Position numbers and translations under genes: made by a program. The notes beneath the pieces were generated by a model, which saw only the letters and a program-made list of their open reading frames with translations, made no database searches and was not told where the DNA came from. Of a DNA stretch of 64,000 nt, positions 41,135 through 49,084 are shown piece after piece. Within the stretch, counting starts at the first letter, position 1. Every line of letters begins with the position of its first letter. Source of the stretch: an uncultured Clostridia bacterium (GTDB taxonomy: Bacteria > Bacillota > Clostridia > Oscillospirales > Oscillospiraceae); contig CALADI010000004.1 of the NCBI GenBank assembly GCA_937890525.1, positions 48,680 to 112,679 of the forward strand. The letters run 5' to 3'.

Positions 41135-42535
41135 TTGCTTGCGATATGGAGGAAAGGGTGGTATAATATCAAAAATTTTGCCGAAATTCTGGAGCAGGTC
41201 AACCGTTGGCTTTGGGGCGGCCCGATCCTGCTGATGATCTTAGGGACGGGGATCTGGATCACCCTGAGGTGCCGTGCACCTCAGTTTCGCTTTTTCCCGG
41301 CGTCCTTTCGCACCTTCGTCAGAAGCTTCTTTAACCGTGGGGAAGACCATGGCGGAGCAAGCCCCTTCCGGGCGCTGTGTACCGCATTGGCGGCCACGGT
41401 GGGGACAGGGAACATTGCCGGCGTGGCAGGAGCCATCGCCATCGGCGGTCCGGGGGCGATATTCTGGATGTGGGTCAGCGCGGTGCTGGGTATGGCGACC
41501 AAATTTGCGGAGAGCACTTTAGCGGTGCGGTTTCGTCAGCGGGGGCGCAGCGGCGAATGGATAGGTGGCCCCATGTACATGATCCGCAACGGGCTGCCCA
41601 AGCGGTTTCATCCCTTGGCAACAGGCTATGCCATCTTGGGACTGGCGGCTGCCTTTGGCGTGGGCAATGCCACTCAAGTCAATGCAGTGATCTGTGCCAT
41701 GGAGGAAACGGCCCGGGGCTACGGCATGGGGCAGCACCCCGCCACCGCCTATTTGGCAGGTGGGCTGATCGCTGTTGCCGTGGTGGTGCTGGTATCCGGC
41801 GGCGCAGGTAAGATCGGCAGGATCACCGAGGGAATGATCCCGGTGGTGGCAGGGGGGTATATCCTGCTTTGCTGCATTGCCATCGGCAGACAGCACCGCC
41901 AGATCCCCGCCGCTCTTGCAGCCATCCTTTCGGGGGCATTTGATCCCAGAGCCGTGACCGGCGGCATGGTGGGCAGCGGTTTTGCGGCGCTGCGGATCGG
42001 CGTGTCCCGGGGGACATTCACCAACGAAGCGGGGATGGGCACGGCTGCCATGGCCCACGGCAGTGCCCTTGTGGAGCACCCCGTGGAGCAGGGGTTCATG
42101 GGCATCATGGAGGTGTTCGTGGACACCATTGTGATCTGTACCCTGACGGCGCTGGTGATCCTGACCAGCGGCATTCCAATTCCCTATGGCTCGGCGGCGG
42201 GGGCAGAGTTGACCGCACGGGCCCTCAGTGCCAGCTTCGGCCCGTGGGTCTCGGCGTTCCTGTGCGGATGCCTGTGCTTTTTTGCAGTGGGAACCATTTT
42301 GGGATGGGGACTGTATGCTGGACGGTGCGCCGAATTCCTCTTCGGCTCGATCCGCTGGGGGTGGTTTGCCCTGTGCCAAGGCATCTGTGTGATGATCGGG
42401 GTGATCCTAAACACCGGGACGGTCTGGACACTGTCCGAGCTGACCAACGGGCTGATGGCGCTGCCCAATCTGGTGGCGCTGGCGGCGCTGATGCCGGAAT
42501 TGGCTCGTCTGATCCGGCAATATCAAGAAAGATAA
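41135..42535 (+). CDS. Sodium:alanine symporter family protein (AGCS), start uncertain
   Basis: The protein of about 450 residues has the AGCS blocks NRWLWGGPILLMILGTGIWITLRC at the start, ALAATVGTGNIAGVAGAIAIGGPGAIFWMW, GGPMYMIRNGL, GRITEGMIPVVAG and GTFTNEAGMGTAAMAHG. It should import alanine or glycine with sodium. The start is problematic. No ATG, GTG or TTG with a ribosome site lies where the family begins (about 41168-41190); the TTG at 41135 is upstream of the predicted promoter, and the first ATG falls inside helix 1. A rare ATT/ATC start or a small sequence error near 41175 is possible. Confidence 0.85.
   Translation: MLAIWRKGWYNIKNFAEILEQVNRWLWGGPILLMILGTGIWITLRCRAPQFRFFPASFRTFVRSFFNRGEDHGGASPFRALCTALAATVGTGNIAGVAGAIAIGGPGAIFWMWVSAVLGMATKFAESTLAVRFRQRGRSGEWIGGPMYMIRNGLPKRFHPLATGYAILGLAAAFGVGNATQVNAVICAMEETARGYGMGQHPATAYLAGGLIAVAVVVLVSGGAGKIGRITEGMIPVVAGGYILLCCIAIGRQHRQIPAALAAILSGAFDPRAVTGGMVGSGFAALRIGVSRGTFTNEAGMGTAAMAHGSALVEHPVEQGFMGIMEVFVDTIVICTLTALVILTSGIPIPYGSAAGAELTARALSASFGPWVSAFLCGCLCFFAVGTILGWGLYAGRCAEFLFGSIRWGWFALCQGICVMIGVILNTGTVWTLSELTNGLMALPNLVALAALMPELARLIRQYQER
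41139..41167 (+). promoter_or_regulatory. Promoter of symporter gene
   Basis: TTGCGA (41139-41144), 17 bases, TATAAT (41162-41167). Confidence 0.6.
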
Positions 42536-42568
42536 GCGGCAAATCCCTTGCCGCAGGAGGTTACACAT

Positions 42569-43780
42569 ATGAGAGTATCCATTAACGCAAACCGCTGTGA
42601 ACCTTCCCCTATGCGGAAGTTTCACCCCTATGCGGTAGAAGCGGAGCAAAAAGGAAGAAAGATCTATCATCTGAACATCGGTCAGCCGGATCTGAAGACC
42701 CCGGAGGCCTATTACGCTGCCATTCGGCAGTTCCATGAGGGGACGCTGGCCTATGCGGAGTCTCCGGGAATCCCCATCCTCATCGATCAGATCCGGGAAT
42801 ACTATGCAAGGCTGGGGGTACAGCTGGATCAGGGAGATGTGCTGGTGACTACAGGCGGCAGCGAAGCCCTGCTGCTCACCTGCCTGTCTATCCTTGATCC
42901 GTATACCGAGGTCATCATCCCTGAGCCTTATTATCCCAACTACACCACCTTCGTCCATGCGGCGGGAGGTGTGATCCGAGCCTTGCCCACCAGCGCCGAA
43001 AATGGGTATCATTATGCAGACCGGGAGCGGATCGAGAGCCTCATCACCAAGAACACCCGGGCAATCCTCATCACCAATCCCGGCAACCCCACAGGTGTGG
43101 TGCTGAGCGAGGAAGAGATGCGGATGATTGCGGACATCGCCAAGAAATACGACCTGTATCTGATTTGTGATGAAGTGTATCGGGAGTTCTGCTATGATGA
43201 CAGCCGGGGCGTGCCCTCCATGGGGCGCTTCGATGACATTGCGGACAATCTGGTGATGATCGATTCGGTGTCCAAGCGCTTCTCCGCCTGCGGCGCCCGG
43301 ATCGGATGCGTGGTGACCAAAAATCGGGAATTGCAGCAGGCGCTGCTGAAATTCTGCCAGTCCAGATTGTCCGTATCCACCATCGACCAGATCGGTGCGG
43401 CGGCGCTGTACAGCGTGGATGCTTCCTTCTTTGCAAAGAGCAAGGAAGAGTACCGCCGCCGGCGGGATACGGTGGTGAAGCTGCTGCGCCGGATCCCCGG
43501 CGTACAGGTGGAGGAGCCCATGGGTGCTTTCTATCTGATGGCGAAACTGCCGGTGGATGATACGGACAAGTTCCAGTATTGGCTGTTGCAGGAATTCCAC
43601 GACCAGAATGAAACGGTGATGTTTGCCCCCGGCGCTCCCTTCTACGAGACTCCCGGCAAGGGTGTTCAGGAGGTGCGCATCGCCTATGTGCTGGAGGAAG
43701 CGGCACTGATCCGCTCCATCGATCTTTTGGCAAAGGGCATTGCCAGATACCGCCGGGAGGTCATGGGACTGGCGAAGTGA
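42569..43780 (+). CDS. Pyridoxal-phosphate aminotransferase, class I/II
   Basis: The 403-residue enzyme has the fold-type I blocks HLNIGQPDLKTPEAYY, VTTGGSEALLLTCL, TNPGNPTGVVLSEEEM and the Schiff-base lysine in SVSKRFSACGARIG near residue 238, preceded by LICDEVYREFCYD. Substrate is probably aspartate or an aromatic amino acid, judging from similarity to AspB-type enzymes, but cannot be fixed. Start at 42569 because CAGGAGG lies 8 bases upstream. It follows the amino-acid symporter gene by 33 bases, so the two may serve amino-acid use together. Confidence 0.92.
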   Translation: MRVSINANRCEPSPMRKFHPYAVEAEQKGRKIYHLNIGQPDLKTPEAYYAAIRQFHEGTLAYAESPGIPILIDQIREYYARLGVQLDQGDVLVTTGGSEALLLTCLSILDPYTEVIIPEPYYPNYTTFVHAAGGVIRALPTSAENGYHYADRERIESLITKNTRAILITNPGNPTGVVLSEEEMRMIADIAKKYDLYLICDEVYREFCYDDSRGVPSMGRFDDIADNLVMIDSVSKRFSACGARIGCVVTKNRELQQALLKFCQSRLSVSTIDQIGAAALYSVDASFFAKSKEEYRRRRDTVVKLLRRIPGVQVEEPMGAFYLMAKLPVDDTDKFQYWLLQEFHDQNETVMFAPGAPFYETPGKGVQEVRIAYVLEEAALIRSIDLLAKGIARYRREVMGLAK

Positions 43781-43799
43781 GCCCTTCGGCTCAAACCGC

Positions 43800-43828
43800 T
43801 GGATTCCGAAGGCATTGTGTGCTATACT
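43800..43828 (+). promoter_or_regulatory. Promoter of DUF4317 gene
   Basis: TGGATT (43800-43805), 17 bases ending TGC, TATACT (43823-43828). Confidence 0.5.
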
Positions 43829-43868
43829 AGGATCGCCCTAGGGCAGATCCAATGGAAAGAGGGAAAAC

Positions 43869-45005
43869 ATGAACGAGAAAGAAGTTGGCGAGATCCGCCG
43901 GCATACCCGGCACGACCGCTCGAATATCACAGCCCTGTATGGCTGTTTTGTCAATGACAACAAGGAGATCATCGCTCAGTTCCGGCAGAGCGTGGGCATG
44001 ATGCCGGAAAATGAGCGGGATAAATTCTTCGCGCTCTTAAAGCGGATCCTGTCCGGTTCGCTGGGGAAGAATCTGATCGACATCACCTTTGCGACCAAGC
44101 AGGTGGCGGACAGCCCGGAGCACAAACTGCTGATGCGCCTGCGGGAGAGCCAGCTTGCCGATGAAGAGGCGTTGGGGGAGTTCTACCAGAAGGTCATAGA
44201 CGCCGTATCCATGGATTCCAGCTATCTGATCCTCATAGGGTGTGACAGCTATGATGTCCCCTTCCGGGGCAAGGATGGCGGCATCCACTCGGACGGCTCT
44301 GACGAGACATATCGGTATGTGCTGTGCGGCATCTGCCCGGTGAAGCTGAGCAAATCCGTGCTGGAATACAAGGCTGAGGAACGCCAGTTCCACGACAGCC
44401 CCATCACCCAGCAGCTTTCTGCGCCGGTACTGGGATTCCTGTTCCCGGCCTTTGACAACCGCAGCACCAATATCTACAATGCGCTGCTGTACTCCAAGGA
44501 CACAGCGGACGCCCACGAGGACTTTGTCACGGCGGTGTTCAACACCCAGCCCGCTATGGCACCCAAGGAGCAGAAGCGCTCCTTTGAGGAGCTGCTGGGC
44601 ACTGCGCTGGATACCGAGTGCAGCATGGATGTGGTTCAGGCGGTACATAGCCAGATCGGTCAGATGATCCAGATGCACAAGGAGAGCAAGGTGGATGATC
44701 CCTTGATGCTGGACAAGGACACGGTGAAGAAGGTCCTGACCGAGACGGGGGTATCCGAGGAGAAATTGGCCAAGTTCAGCGTGGACTATGACCAGACCTT
44801 TGGGTTTGAAGCCCAACTCCACCCCAAAAACATCATCGATCAGAAGCATTTCCAGATCAAGACCCCGGATGTGACCATTCAGGTGAACCCGGAGCGCAGC
44901 GACCTGATCGAGACCCGGATCATCGGCGGCGTGAAGTACATCATGATCTGCGCCGACGAAAGCGTGGAGGTCAACGGGGTGAATATCAACATCCCCCAAG
45001 AATAA
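43869..45005 (+). CDS. DUF4317 family protein
   Basis: The 378-residue cytoplasmic protein starts MNEKEVGEIRRHTRHDRSNI and GCFVNDNKEII, the recognisable opening of the DUF4317 family of Clostridia, whose function is unknown. The central part has LIGCDSYDVPFRGKDGG, YVLCGICPVKLSK and GFLFPAFDNRSTNIYNALLYS, and the C-terminal part a short regular domain ending GVNINIPQE. There are no membrane segments or catalytic motifs that I can name. It has its own promoter and a strong terminator. Confidence 0.85.
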   Translation: MNEKEVGEIRRHTRHDRSNITALYGCFVNDNKEIIAQFRQSVGMMPENERDKFFALLKRILSGSLGKNLIDITFATKQVADSPEHKLLMRLRESQLADEEALGEFYQKVIDAVSMDSSYLILIGCDSYDVPFRGKDGGIHSDGSDETYRYVLCGICPVKLSKSVLEYKAEERQFHDSPITQQLSAPVLGFLFPAFDNRSTNIYNALLYSKDTADAHEDFVTAVFNTQPAMAPKEQKRSFEELLGTALDTECSMDVVQAVHSQIGQMIQMHKESKVDDPLMLDKDTVKKVLTETGVSEEKLAKFSVDYDQTFGFEAQLHPKNIIDQKHFQIKTPDVTIQVNPERSDLIETRIIGGVKYIMICADESVEVNGVNINIPQE

Positions 45006-45011
45006 GCAAAG

Positions 45012-45049
45012 ATCCCCGGCAGTTCATTTACGAACTGCCGGGGATTTTT
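45012..45049 (+). terminator. Terminator of DUF4317 gene
   Basis: ATCCCCGGCAGTTC (45012-45025) pairs perfectly with 45032-45045; TTTTT follows. Confidence 0.9.
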
Positions 45050-45090
45050 CGATCCTTTATGATAAGGGGAATAGAAGTTGTACGGATATA

Positions 45091-45122
45091 GAAAAATCGG
45101 AGTATCCCGAAGGATACTCCGA
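45091..45122 (-). terminator. Terminator of tRNA-Pro copy 1
   Basis: On the minus strand TCGGAGTATCC-TTCG-GGATACTCCGA is a perfect 11-pair tetraloop hairpin followed by TTTTT, immediately after the CCA end. Confidence 0.9.
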
Positions 45123-45199
45123 TGGTCCGAGTGACTGGATTCGAACCAGCGGCCTCTTGAACCCCATTCAAGCGCGATACCAAACTTCGCCACACCCGG
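45123..45199 (-). tRNA. tRNA-Pro (anticodon GGG), copy 1
   Basis: The 77-base minus-strand gene folds as a cloverleaf. Acceptor CCGGGTG/CACTCGG has one G-T pair, D stem GCGA/TCGC, anticodon stem CTTGA/TCAAG with loop ATGGGGT (anticodon GGG), T arm CTGG-TTCGAAT-CCAG, discriminator A and an encoded CCA. The GCGnAGnnTGGTA and CAAGAGGCC stretches are typical of bacterial tRNA-Pro. Confidence 0.95.
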
Positions 45200-45226
45200 A
45201 TACGCTATTCACTTGACAGCTTGTAT

Positions 45227-45255
45227 ATAATAGCACATCTGCCAGAAAAATGCAA
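45227..45255 (-). promoter_or_regulatory. Promoter of tRNA-Pro copy 1
   Basis: On the minus strand TTGCAT (45250-45255), 17 bases, TATTAT (45227-45232). Confidence 0.75.
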
Positions 45256-45314
45256 GCCCTTTTTTGAAAAATTACGGGAAATTTCTGCCGGGGGAGTGGA
45301 GGGCTGCATGAAAA

Positions 45315-45346
45315 GAAAAATCGGAGCATCCCGAAGGATACTCCGA
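45315..45346 (-). terminator. Terminator of tRNA-Pro copy 2
   Basis: Same hairpin as copy 1 but with one mismatch in the stem (C for T at 45327), followed by a T run on the minus strand. Confidence 0.85.
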
Positions 45347-45423
45347 TGGTCCGAGTGACTGGATTCGAACCAGCGGCCTCTTGAACCCCATTCAAGCGCG
45401 ATACCAAACTTCGCCACACCCGG
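45347..45423 (-). tRNA. tRNA-Pro (anticodon GGG), copy 2
   Basis: Identical base for base to the tRNA at 45123-45199, also with encoded CCA, its own terminator and its own promoter. Confidence 0.95.
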
Positions 45424-45450
45424 ATACGCTATTCACTTGACAGCCAGAAC

Positions 45451-45479
45451 ATAATATCATAACACGGCAGGAAATGCAA
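45451..45479 (-). promoter_or_regulatory. Promoter of tRNA-Pro copy 2
   Basis: On the minus strand TTGCAT (45474-45479), 17 bases, TATTAT (45451-45456), the same boxes as for copy 1 in otherwise different sequence. Confidence 0.75.
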
Positions 45480-45530
45480 GGACTTTTTTATAAATTATGT
45501 TAATTTTTTGTTTCCAACCGGGATGCTGTG

Positions 45531-45559
45531 TTGATTCGTGGGCATTTGTGTGGTAAAAT
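45531..45559 (+). promoter_or_regulatory. Promoter of PHP phosphatase gene
   Basis: TTGATT (45531-45536), 17 bases, TAAAAT (45554-45559). Confidence 0.6.
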
Positions 45560-45586
45560 GGGGAAAAACGGACTTGGGAGGCAGAA

Positions 45587-46360
45587 ATGATTGCCAATTA
45601 TCACGCCCACACATGGCGCTGCAACCATGCACAGGGCACAGAGGAGGAATATGTCCGGCAGGGACTTGCCCGGGGGCTGGAGATCATTGGGTTTTCCGAC
45701 CATTCCCCGTATCCCTTCCCGGATGGATATGTTTCCACCTTTCGGATGGGAATGGAACAGCTGGATGACTATATTCAGACGATTTTGGATCTGCGGGAGC
45801 GATACGCCCATCAAGCGCAGATCCCGCTGGGATTGGAGATCGAGTATTACCCGGAGCTGCTGCCCCAGCTTCTGCCGGTGCTTCGGGATCGCCCCATAGA
45901 CTATCTTCTGCTGGGGCAGCACTATCTGGGCAACGAGATGGGGGAGCACTACAACGGCAGCCCCACAGATGATGTAACATTGCTCAGGCGCTACAGCCAG
46001 CAGGTTTGCCGTGGTATGGAGCAGGGGATCTTCACCTATCTTGCTCACCCGGATCTTTTCTATTTCACCGGCGACCAGCAGACTTATTGCCGCCACATGC
46101 GGCAGATTTGCGTTCAGTCGAACCAATGCAAGATGCCCCTGGAGCTGAATCTGTTGGGCTTGGCGCAGGGACGCAACTATCCAAACATGGACTTCTGGCG
46201 CATGGCAGCGGAGGAAGGCTGCACGGTGGTTTTGGGCTGCGATGCCCATGCACCGCAGATGCTTTCGGATCAAGCGCCGGAGCAGCGGGCGCTTGCTATG
46301 GTTCGGGAACTGGGACTGAAGCTGGTGGACAGGGTGGCGCTTCGCTCCTTGAGAGGGTAG
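45587..46360 (+). CDS. Histidinol-phosphatase of the PHP family (HisJ/HisK-like)
   Basis: The 257-residue protein has the PHP metal motifs: ANYHAHTWRCNHAQG at the start, FSDHSPYPFPDG, GLEIEYYPE, LGQHYLGNE, LAHPDLFYF near 150 and LGCDAHAP near 220. In Firmicutes such enzymes dephosphorylate histidinol phosphate, but no other histidine genes are near, so another phosphate ester is possible. The ATG follows GGGAGG. It has its own promoter and precedes the peptide-transporter operon by about 100 bases. Confidence 0.85.
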   Translation: MIANYHAHTWRCNHAQGTEEEYVRQGLARGLEIIGFSDHSPYPFPDGYVSTFRMGMEQLDDYIQTILDLRERYAHQAQIPLGLEIEYYPELLPQLLPVLRDRPIDYLLLGQHYLGNEMGEHYNGSPTDDVTLLRRYSQQVCRGMEQGIFTYLAHPDLFYFTGDQQTYCRHMRQICVQSNQCKMPLELNLLGLAQGRNYPNMDFWRMAAEEGCTVVLGCDAHAPQMLSDQAPEQRALAMVRELGLKLVDRVALRSLRG

Positions 46361-46378
46361 AGCATCTTTTGCAATGTT

Positions 46379-46424
46379 CACAGCATATTTTGGGATTTAC
46401 TTGGCGAAATATGCTGTGTATAAT
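46379..46424 (+). promoter_or_regulatory. Promoter and palindromic operator of peptide-transport operon
   Basis: TTTACT (46396-46401), 17 bases, TATAAT (46419-46424). A perfect inverted repeat CACAGCATATTT (46379-46390)/AAATATGCTGTG (46407-46418) with a 16-base gap covers the -35 box and spacer, so a dimeric regulator probably blocks the promoter. Confidence 0.75.
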
Positions 46425-46457
46425 GTAGAGGAAATCAAACGACTGGAGGTCGCTGTT

Positions 46458-48089
46458 ATGAAAAGAGTTTTAGCCGGCGTTCTTGCCGCTGCTGCTGTAT
46501 TTGGTATGACCGCCTGCGGACAGCAGGCAGATCCTTCTGAGGGGATTGTCACCGGATCCGCTTCCGGGGATGCGCTGTCCGGAGTGCTCCGGGTGGCCGC
46601 TGTGGCGGATATGACCACCATGGATGTGACCAAGACCACCAACGACTACATGGTTCCCATGAATGTGTTTGACCGTCTGTTTGAGGTGGAGGTCCAGCCC
46701 GACGGAAGCTCCCAGATCGTGCCCAGCCTTTGCGCGGATCACACGGTTTCCGAGGACGGCAAGACTTACCACTTTGTCCTCAAGGAAGGGGTCACCTTCT
46801 CCAACGGCAACCCTCTGACTGCATCTGATGTGCAGTACACCTTCGAGTGGCTGCTCACCGCAGGCGGCGTCAACGACGATGTGGCGCTGGAGGTGGAGGG
46901 CGCTCAGGCGCTGAAGGACGGTCAGGCAGACAGCCTTTCCGGCTTCCATGTGATCGATGACCGTACATTCGAGATCACGCTGACCAATGCCAATGCAGGC
47001 TTCCTTGCAGAACTGACCGGCCCTGCTATGTCCATTGTGGACGGCGAGACTATGGAGCAGGCAAAGAATTTCGGCATCGCCTGCGAAGATACCATCGGCA
47101 CCGGCCCCTATAAGATCACCGAATGGGTGGTCAACGACCACTATACGCTGGAGTACAACGACCGCTACTGGGGCGAGGAACCCAGCGCAAAGAAGGTGAT
47201 CGTTTCCATCATTCCCGATGCCTCTACCCAGAATCTGATGTATCAGAATGGGGAGCTGGATATTCTGGATCTGGAAAATCTGGACTCTGCCATTGTGGAG
47301 TCCACTTACAAGACGGTCTACGCTGACCGCCTGCTGAAGGCTTCCCGGGTGGGCATCACCTATATGTCCTTCAATGCCAACAATCCCTACCTGTCCGATG
47401 TGAATGTGCGCCGGGCGATCCAGATGGCGGTGGATGTGGATACCATTGTCAGCTCCGTCTACGGCGGTGACGCTGTGGTGGAGAACGGCATCATTCCCAC
47501 CGGCGTTTGGGGACACAACGACGATCTGCAGCGTGCTCCCTTCGATGTGGAGGGTGCCAAGGCGCTGCTGAAGGAAGCGGGATACGCAGAGGGCGAGATC
47601 TCTTTTGAGATGGCCATGGACGCATCCTCCACGGGCAATCTGCAGCTGGTCTACCAAATCGTCCAGCAGAACCTGAAGGAGATCGGAATCGACGCAAAGA
47701 TCGCCACCTATGACGCTTCTGCGTGGTTGGATCTTCGTAAGTCCGGTCAGATGGATTCCTTCCTCGGCACTTGGACCATGGACTACAACGATCCTGCCAA
47801 TGTCATGCGTACCTTCTTCGGAAGTGAGCAGAACGCCAAGATCAGAAGCCTGAACTACGCCGATAAGGCTGTCATGGATCGGGTGGCAGCTGCGTCCGCC
47901 ATCACCGACGATGCCAAGCGGATGCAGGAGTATCAGGATCTCGAAAAGAAGATCATTGTGGACGACGCCGCATGGCTGCCCCTGCTGGGCAATGTGCACC
48001 TGTTCGCTCTGGGTGAGCGGGTGGAGTCCTTTGTACCCTACTGGGCTGGATTTACCAATTTCTATGCGAAGGATGTCGTACTGAAATAA
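46458..48089 (+). CDS. Peptide/nickel ABC transporter substrate-binding lipoprotein (SBP family 5)
   Basis: The 543-residue protein has a lipoprotein signal (VFGMTACG, Cys near residue 20), then the family-5 start VLRVAAVADMTTMDVTKTTND. Family landmarks are HFVLKEGVTFSNGNPLTASDVQYTFEWLL, IGTGPYKITEW and LSDVNVRRAIQMAVD. It should capture oligopeptides or dipeptides outside the membrane for the DppBC/OppDF parts encoded downstream. The ATG at 46458 follows CTGGAGG. A 17-pair hairpin separates it from the permease gene, which would allow more binding protein than permease. Confidence 0.93.
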   Translation: MKRVLAGVLAAAAVFGMTACGQQADPSEGIVTGSASGDALSGVLRVAAVADMTTMDVTKTTNDYMVPMNVFDRLFEVEVQPDGSSQIVPSLCADHTVSEDGKTYHFVLKEGVTFSNGNPLTASDVQYTFEWLLTAGGVNDDVALEVEGAQALKDGQADSLSGFHVIDDRTFEITLTNANAGFLAELTGPAMSIVDGETMEQAKNFGIACEDTIGTGPYKITEWVVNDHYTLEYNDRYWGEEPSAKKVIVSIIPDASTQNLMYQNGELDILDLENLDSAIVESTYKTVYADRLLKASRVGITYMSFNANNPYLSDVNVRRAIQMAVDVDTIVSSVYGGDAVVENGIIPTGVWGHNDDLQRAPFDVEGAKALLKEAGYAEGEISFEMAMDASSTGNLQLVYQIVQQNLKEIGIDAKIATYDASAWLDLRKSGQMDSFLGTWTMDYNDPANVMRTFFGSEQNAKIRSLNYADKAVMDRVAAASAITDDAKRMQEYQDLEKKIIVDDAAWLPLLGNVHLFALGERVESFVPYWAGFTNFYAKDVVLK

Positions 48090-48096
48090 GATTTAT

Positions 48097-48138
48097 ACTC
48101 GCATAGGGGTATCTGGATACGGATACCCCTATGCGAGT
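48097..48138 (+). promoter_or_regulatory. Intra-operon stem-loop after the binding-protein gene
   Basis: ACTCGCATAGGGGTATC (48097-48113) pairs perfectly with 48122-48138 across an 8-base loop. No T run follows, so it more likely protects the upstream message or partly attenuates than fully terminates. Confidence 0.7.
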
Positions 48139-48155
48139 TCGAAGGTTGTGAAGCT

Positions 48156-49082
48156 ATGGTAAAAAACATCTTAAAACGAATTGCCCAAACGGTGCTGATC
48201 CTCTTTGCGGTGGCGCTGCTGATCTTCATTCTCCTGCGGATCATTCCCGGCAATGCCATCGTCACCATGATGGGTGAGCACGCCAATGCAGAGACTATCC
48301 AGCGGATGACGGAGGAGTTGGGTCTGAATGACCCCTTCTATGTCCAGTTCTGGCGCTATATCACGGGCGTGTTCACCGGGGATCTGGGTACCAGCACTTC
48401 ACTGAACCGCAGCGTATCGGAACTGATCCGCACGGCGTTCCCCAATACCGTCATGCTGGCGGTGCTGGCGGCGGTGTTTGCTTGGGTGCTGGGCATTGGC
48501 TGCGGCATGATCTCCGCCATTCGTAAGAACGGTCTTGTGGATCGGATGTTCATGGGCGTTTCTCTGTTGGGCGTATCCGTGCCGGTGTTTATGGTGGCCA
48601 TGGTTTTGCAGTATCTTTTTGCCTATAAGCTTAAATGGTTTCCCATTTCCTCGGCATCCGGGGGCTGGATGGGCTTTATCCTGCCTGCCATTGCCTTGGG
48701 CTGGAACTCAGCCGGCAGCATTGCCCGGCTGACCCGCTCCACATTGATGGAGGTGCTTCAGGAGGACTATATGGATACCGCCCGTGCTAAGGGTATGGGC
48801 AAACTGGCGGTGATCTTCCGCCACGGGATGCGTAATACCATCCTACCGGTGCTGACCATGATGGCGGTACAGCTTTCGTCGCTGCTGTCCGGCGCGGTGA
48901 TCTGCGAAACCATCTTCTCTATCAACGGCATCGGACGGCTTGCGGTGAAAGCCATTGACGGGCGGGATATCCCGCTGCTTCAAGGGACGATCCTGTTTTC
49001 TACGGTGCTGGTGATCGTGGGTAATCTGGTTGCCGATTGCCTGTATTCTGTACTGGATCCCCGGATCCGTAAGGAGGTTTGA
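48156..49082 (+). CDS. dppB: Peptide ABC transporter permease (DppB type)
   Basis: The 308-residue membrane protein has six helices. The N-terminal segment KRIAQTVLILFAVALLIFILLRIIPGN is typical of DppB/OppB, followed by EELGLNDPFYVQFWRYI, a periplasmic-side loop. The EAA-type loop RLTRSTLMEVLQEDYMDTARAKGM near residue 195 docks on the ATPases. It follows the binding-protein gene and is coupled to DppC, whose start is 3 bases after its stop. Confidence 0.93.
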   Translation: MVKNILKRIAQTVLILFAVALLIFILLRIIPGNAIVTMMGEHANAETIQRMTEELGLNDPFYVQFWRYITGVFTGDLGTSTSLNRSVSELIRTAFPNTVMLAVLAAVFAWVLGIGCGMISAIRKNGLVDRMFMGVSLLGVSVPVFMVAMVLQYLFAYKLKWFPISSASGGWMGFILPAIALGWNSAGSIARLTRSTLMEVLQEDYMDTARAKGMGKLAVIFRHGMRNTILPVLTMMAVQLSSLLSGAVICETIFSINGIGRLAVKAIDGRDIPLLQGTILFSTVLVIVGNLVADCLYSVLDPRIRKEV

Positions 49083-49084
49083 CC

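Larger units (their letters stand above)
45091..45220. repeat. 130-bp direct repeat, copy 1 (tRNA-Pro with terminator)
   Basis: The segment is repeated at 45315-45444 with one difference (T/C in the terminator stem). It includes terminator, tRNA and 20 bases upstream of the tRNA. Confidence 0.9.
45315..45444. repeat. 130-bp direct repeat, copy 2 (tRNA-Pro with terminator)
   Basis: Second copy of 45091-45220, offset by 224 bp. The promoters beyond the repeat share only their -35 and -10 boxes. Confidence 0.9.

Noticed and set aside
41033..41135. ATG at 41033 as start of the symporter
   Set aside because: It lies inside the preceding ArsC-like gene, lacks a ribosome site and would add about 50 residues foreign to the family upstream of the promoter.
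44879..45417. Short minus-strand frames sharing MAKFGIALEWGSRGRWFES
   Set aside because: These are the tRNA-Pro genes translated; the identical start reflects the tRNA duplication.
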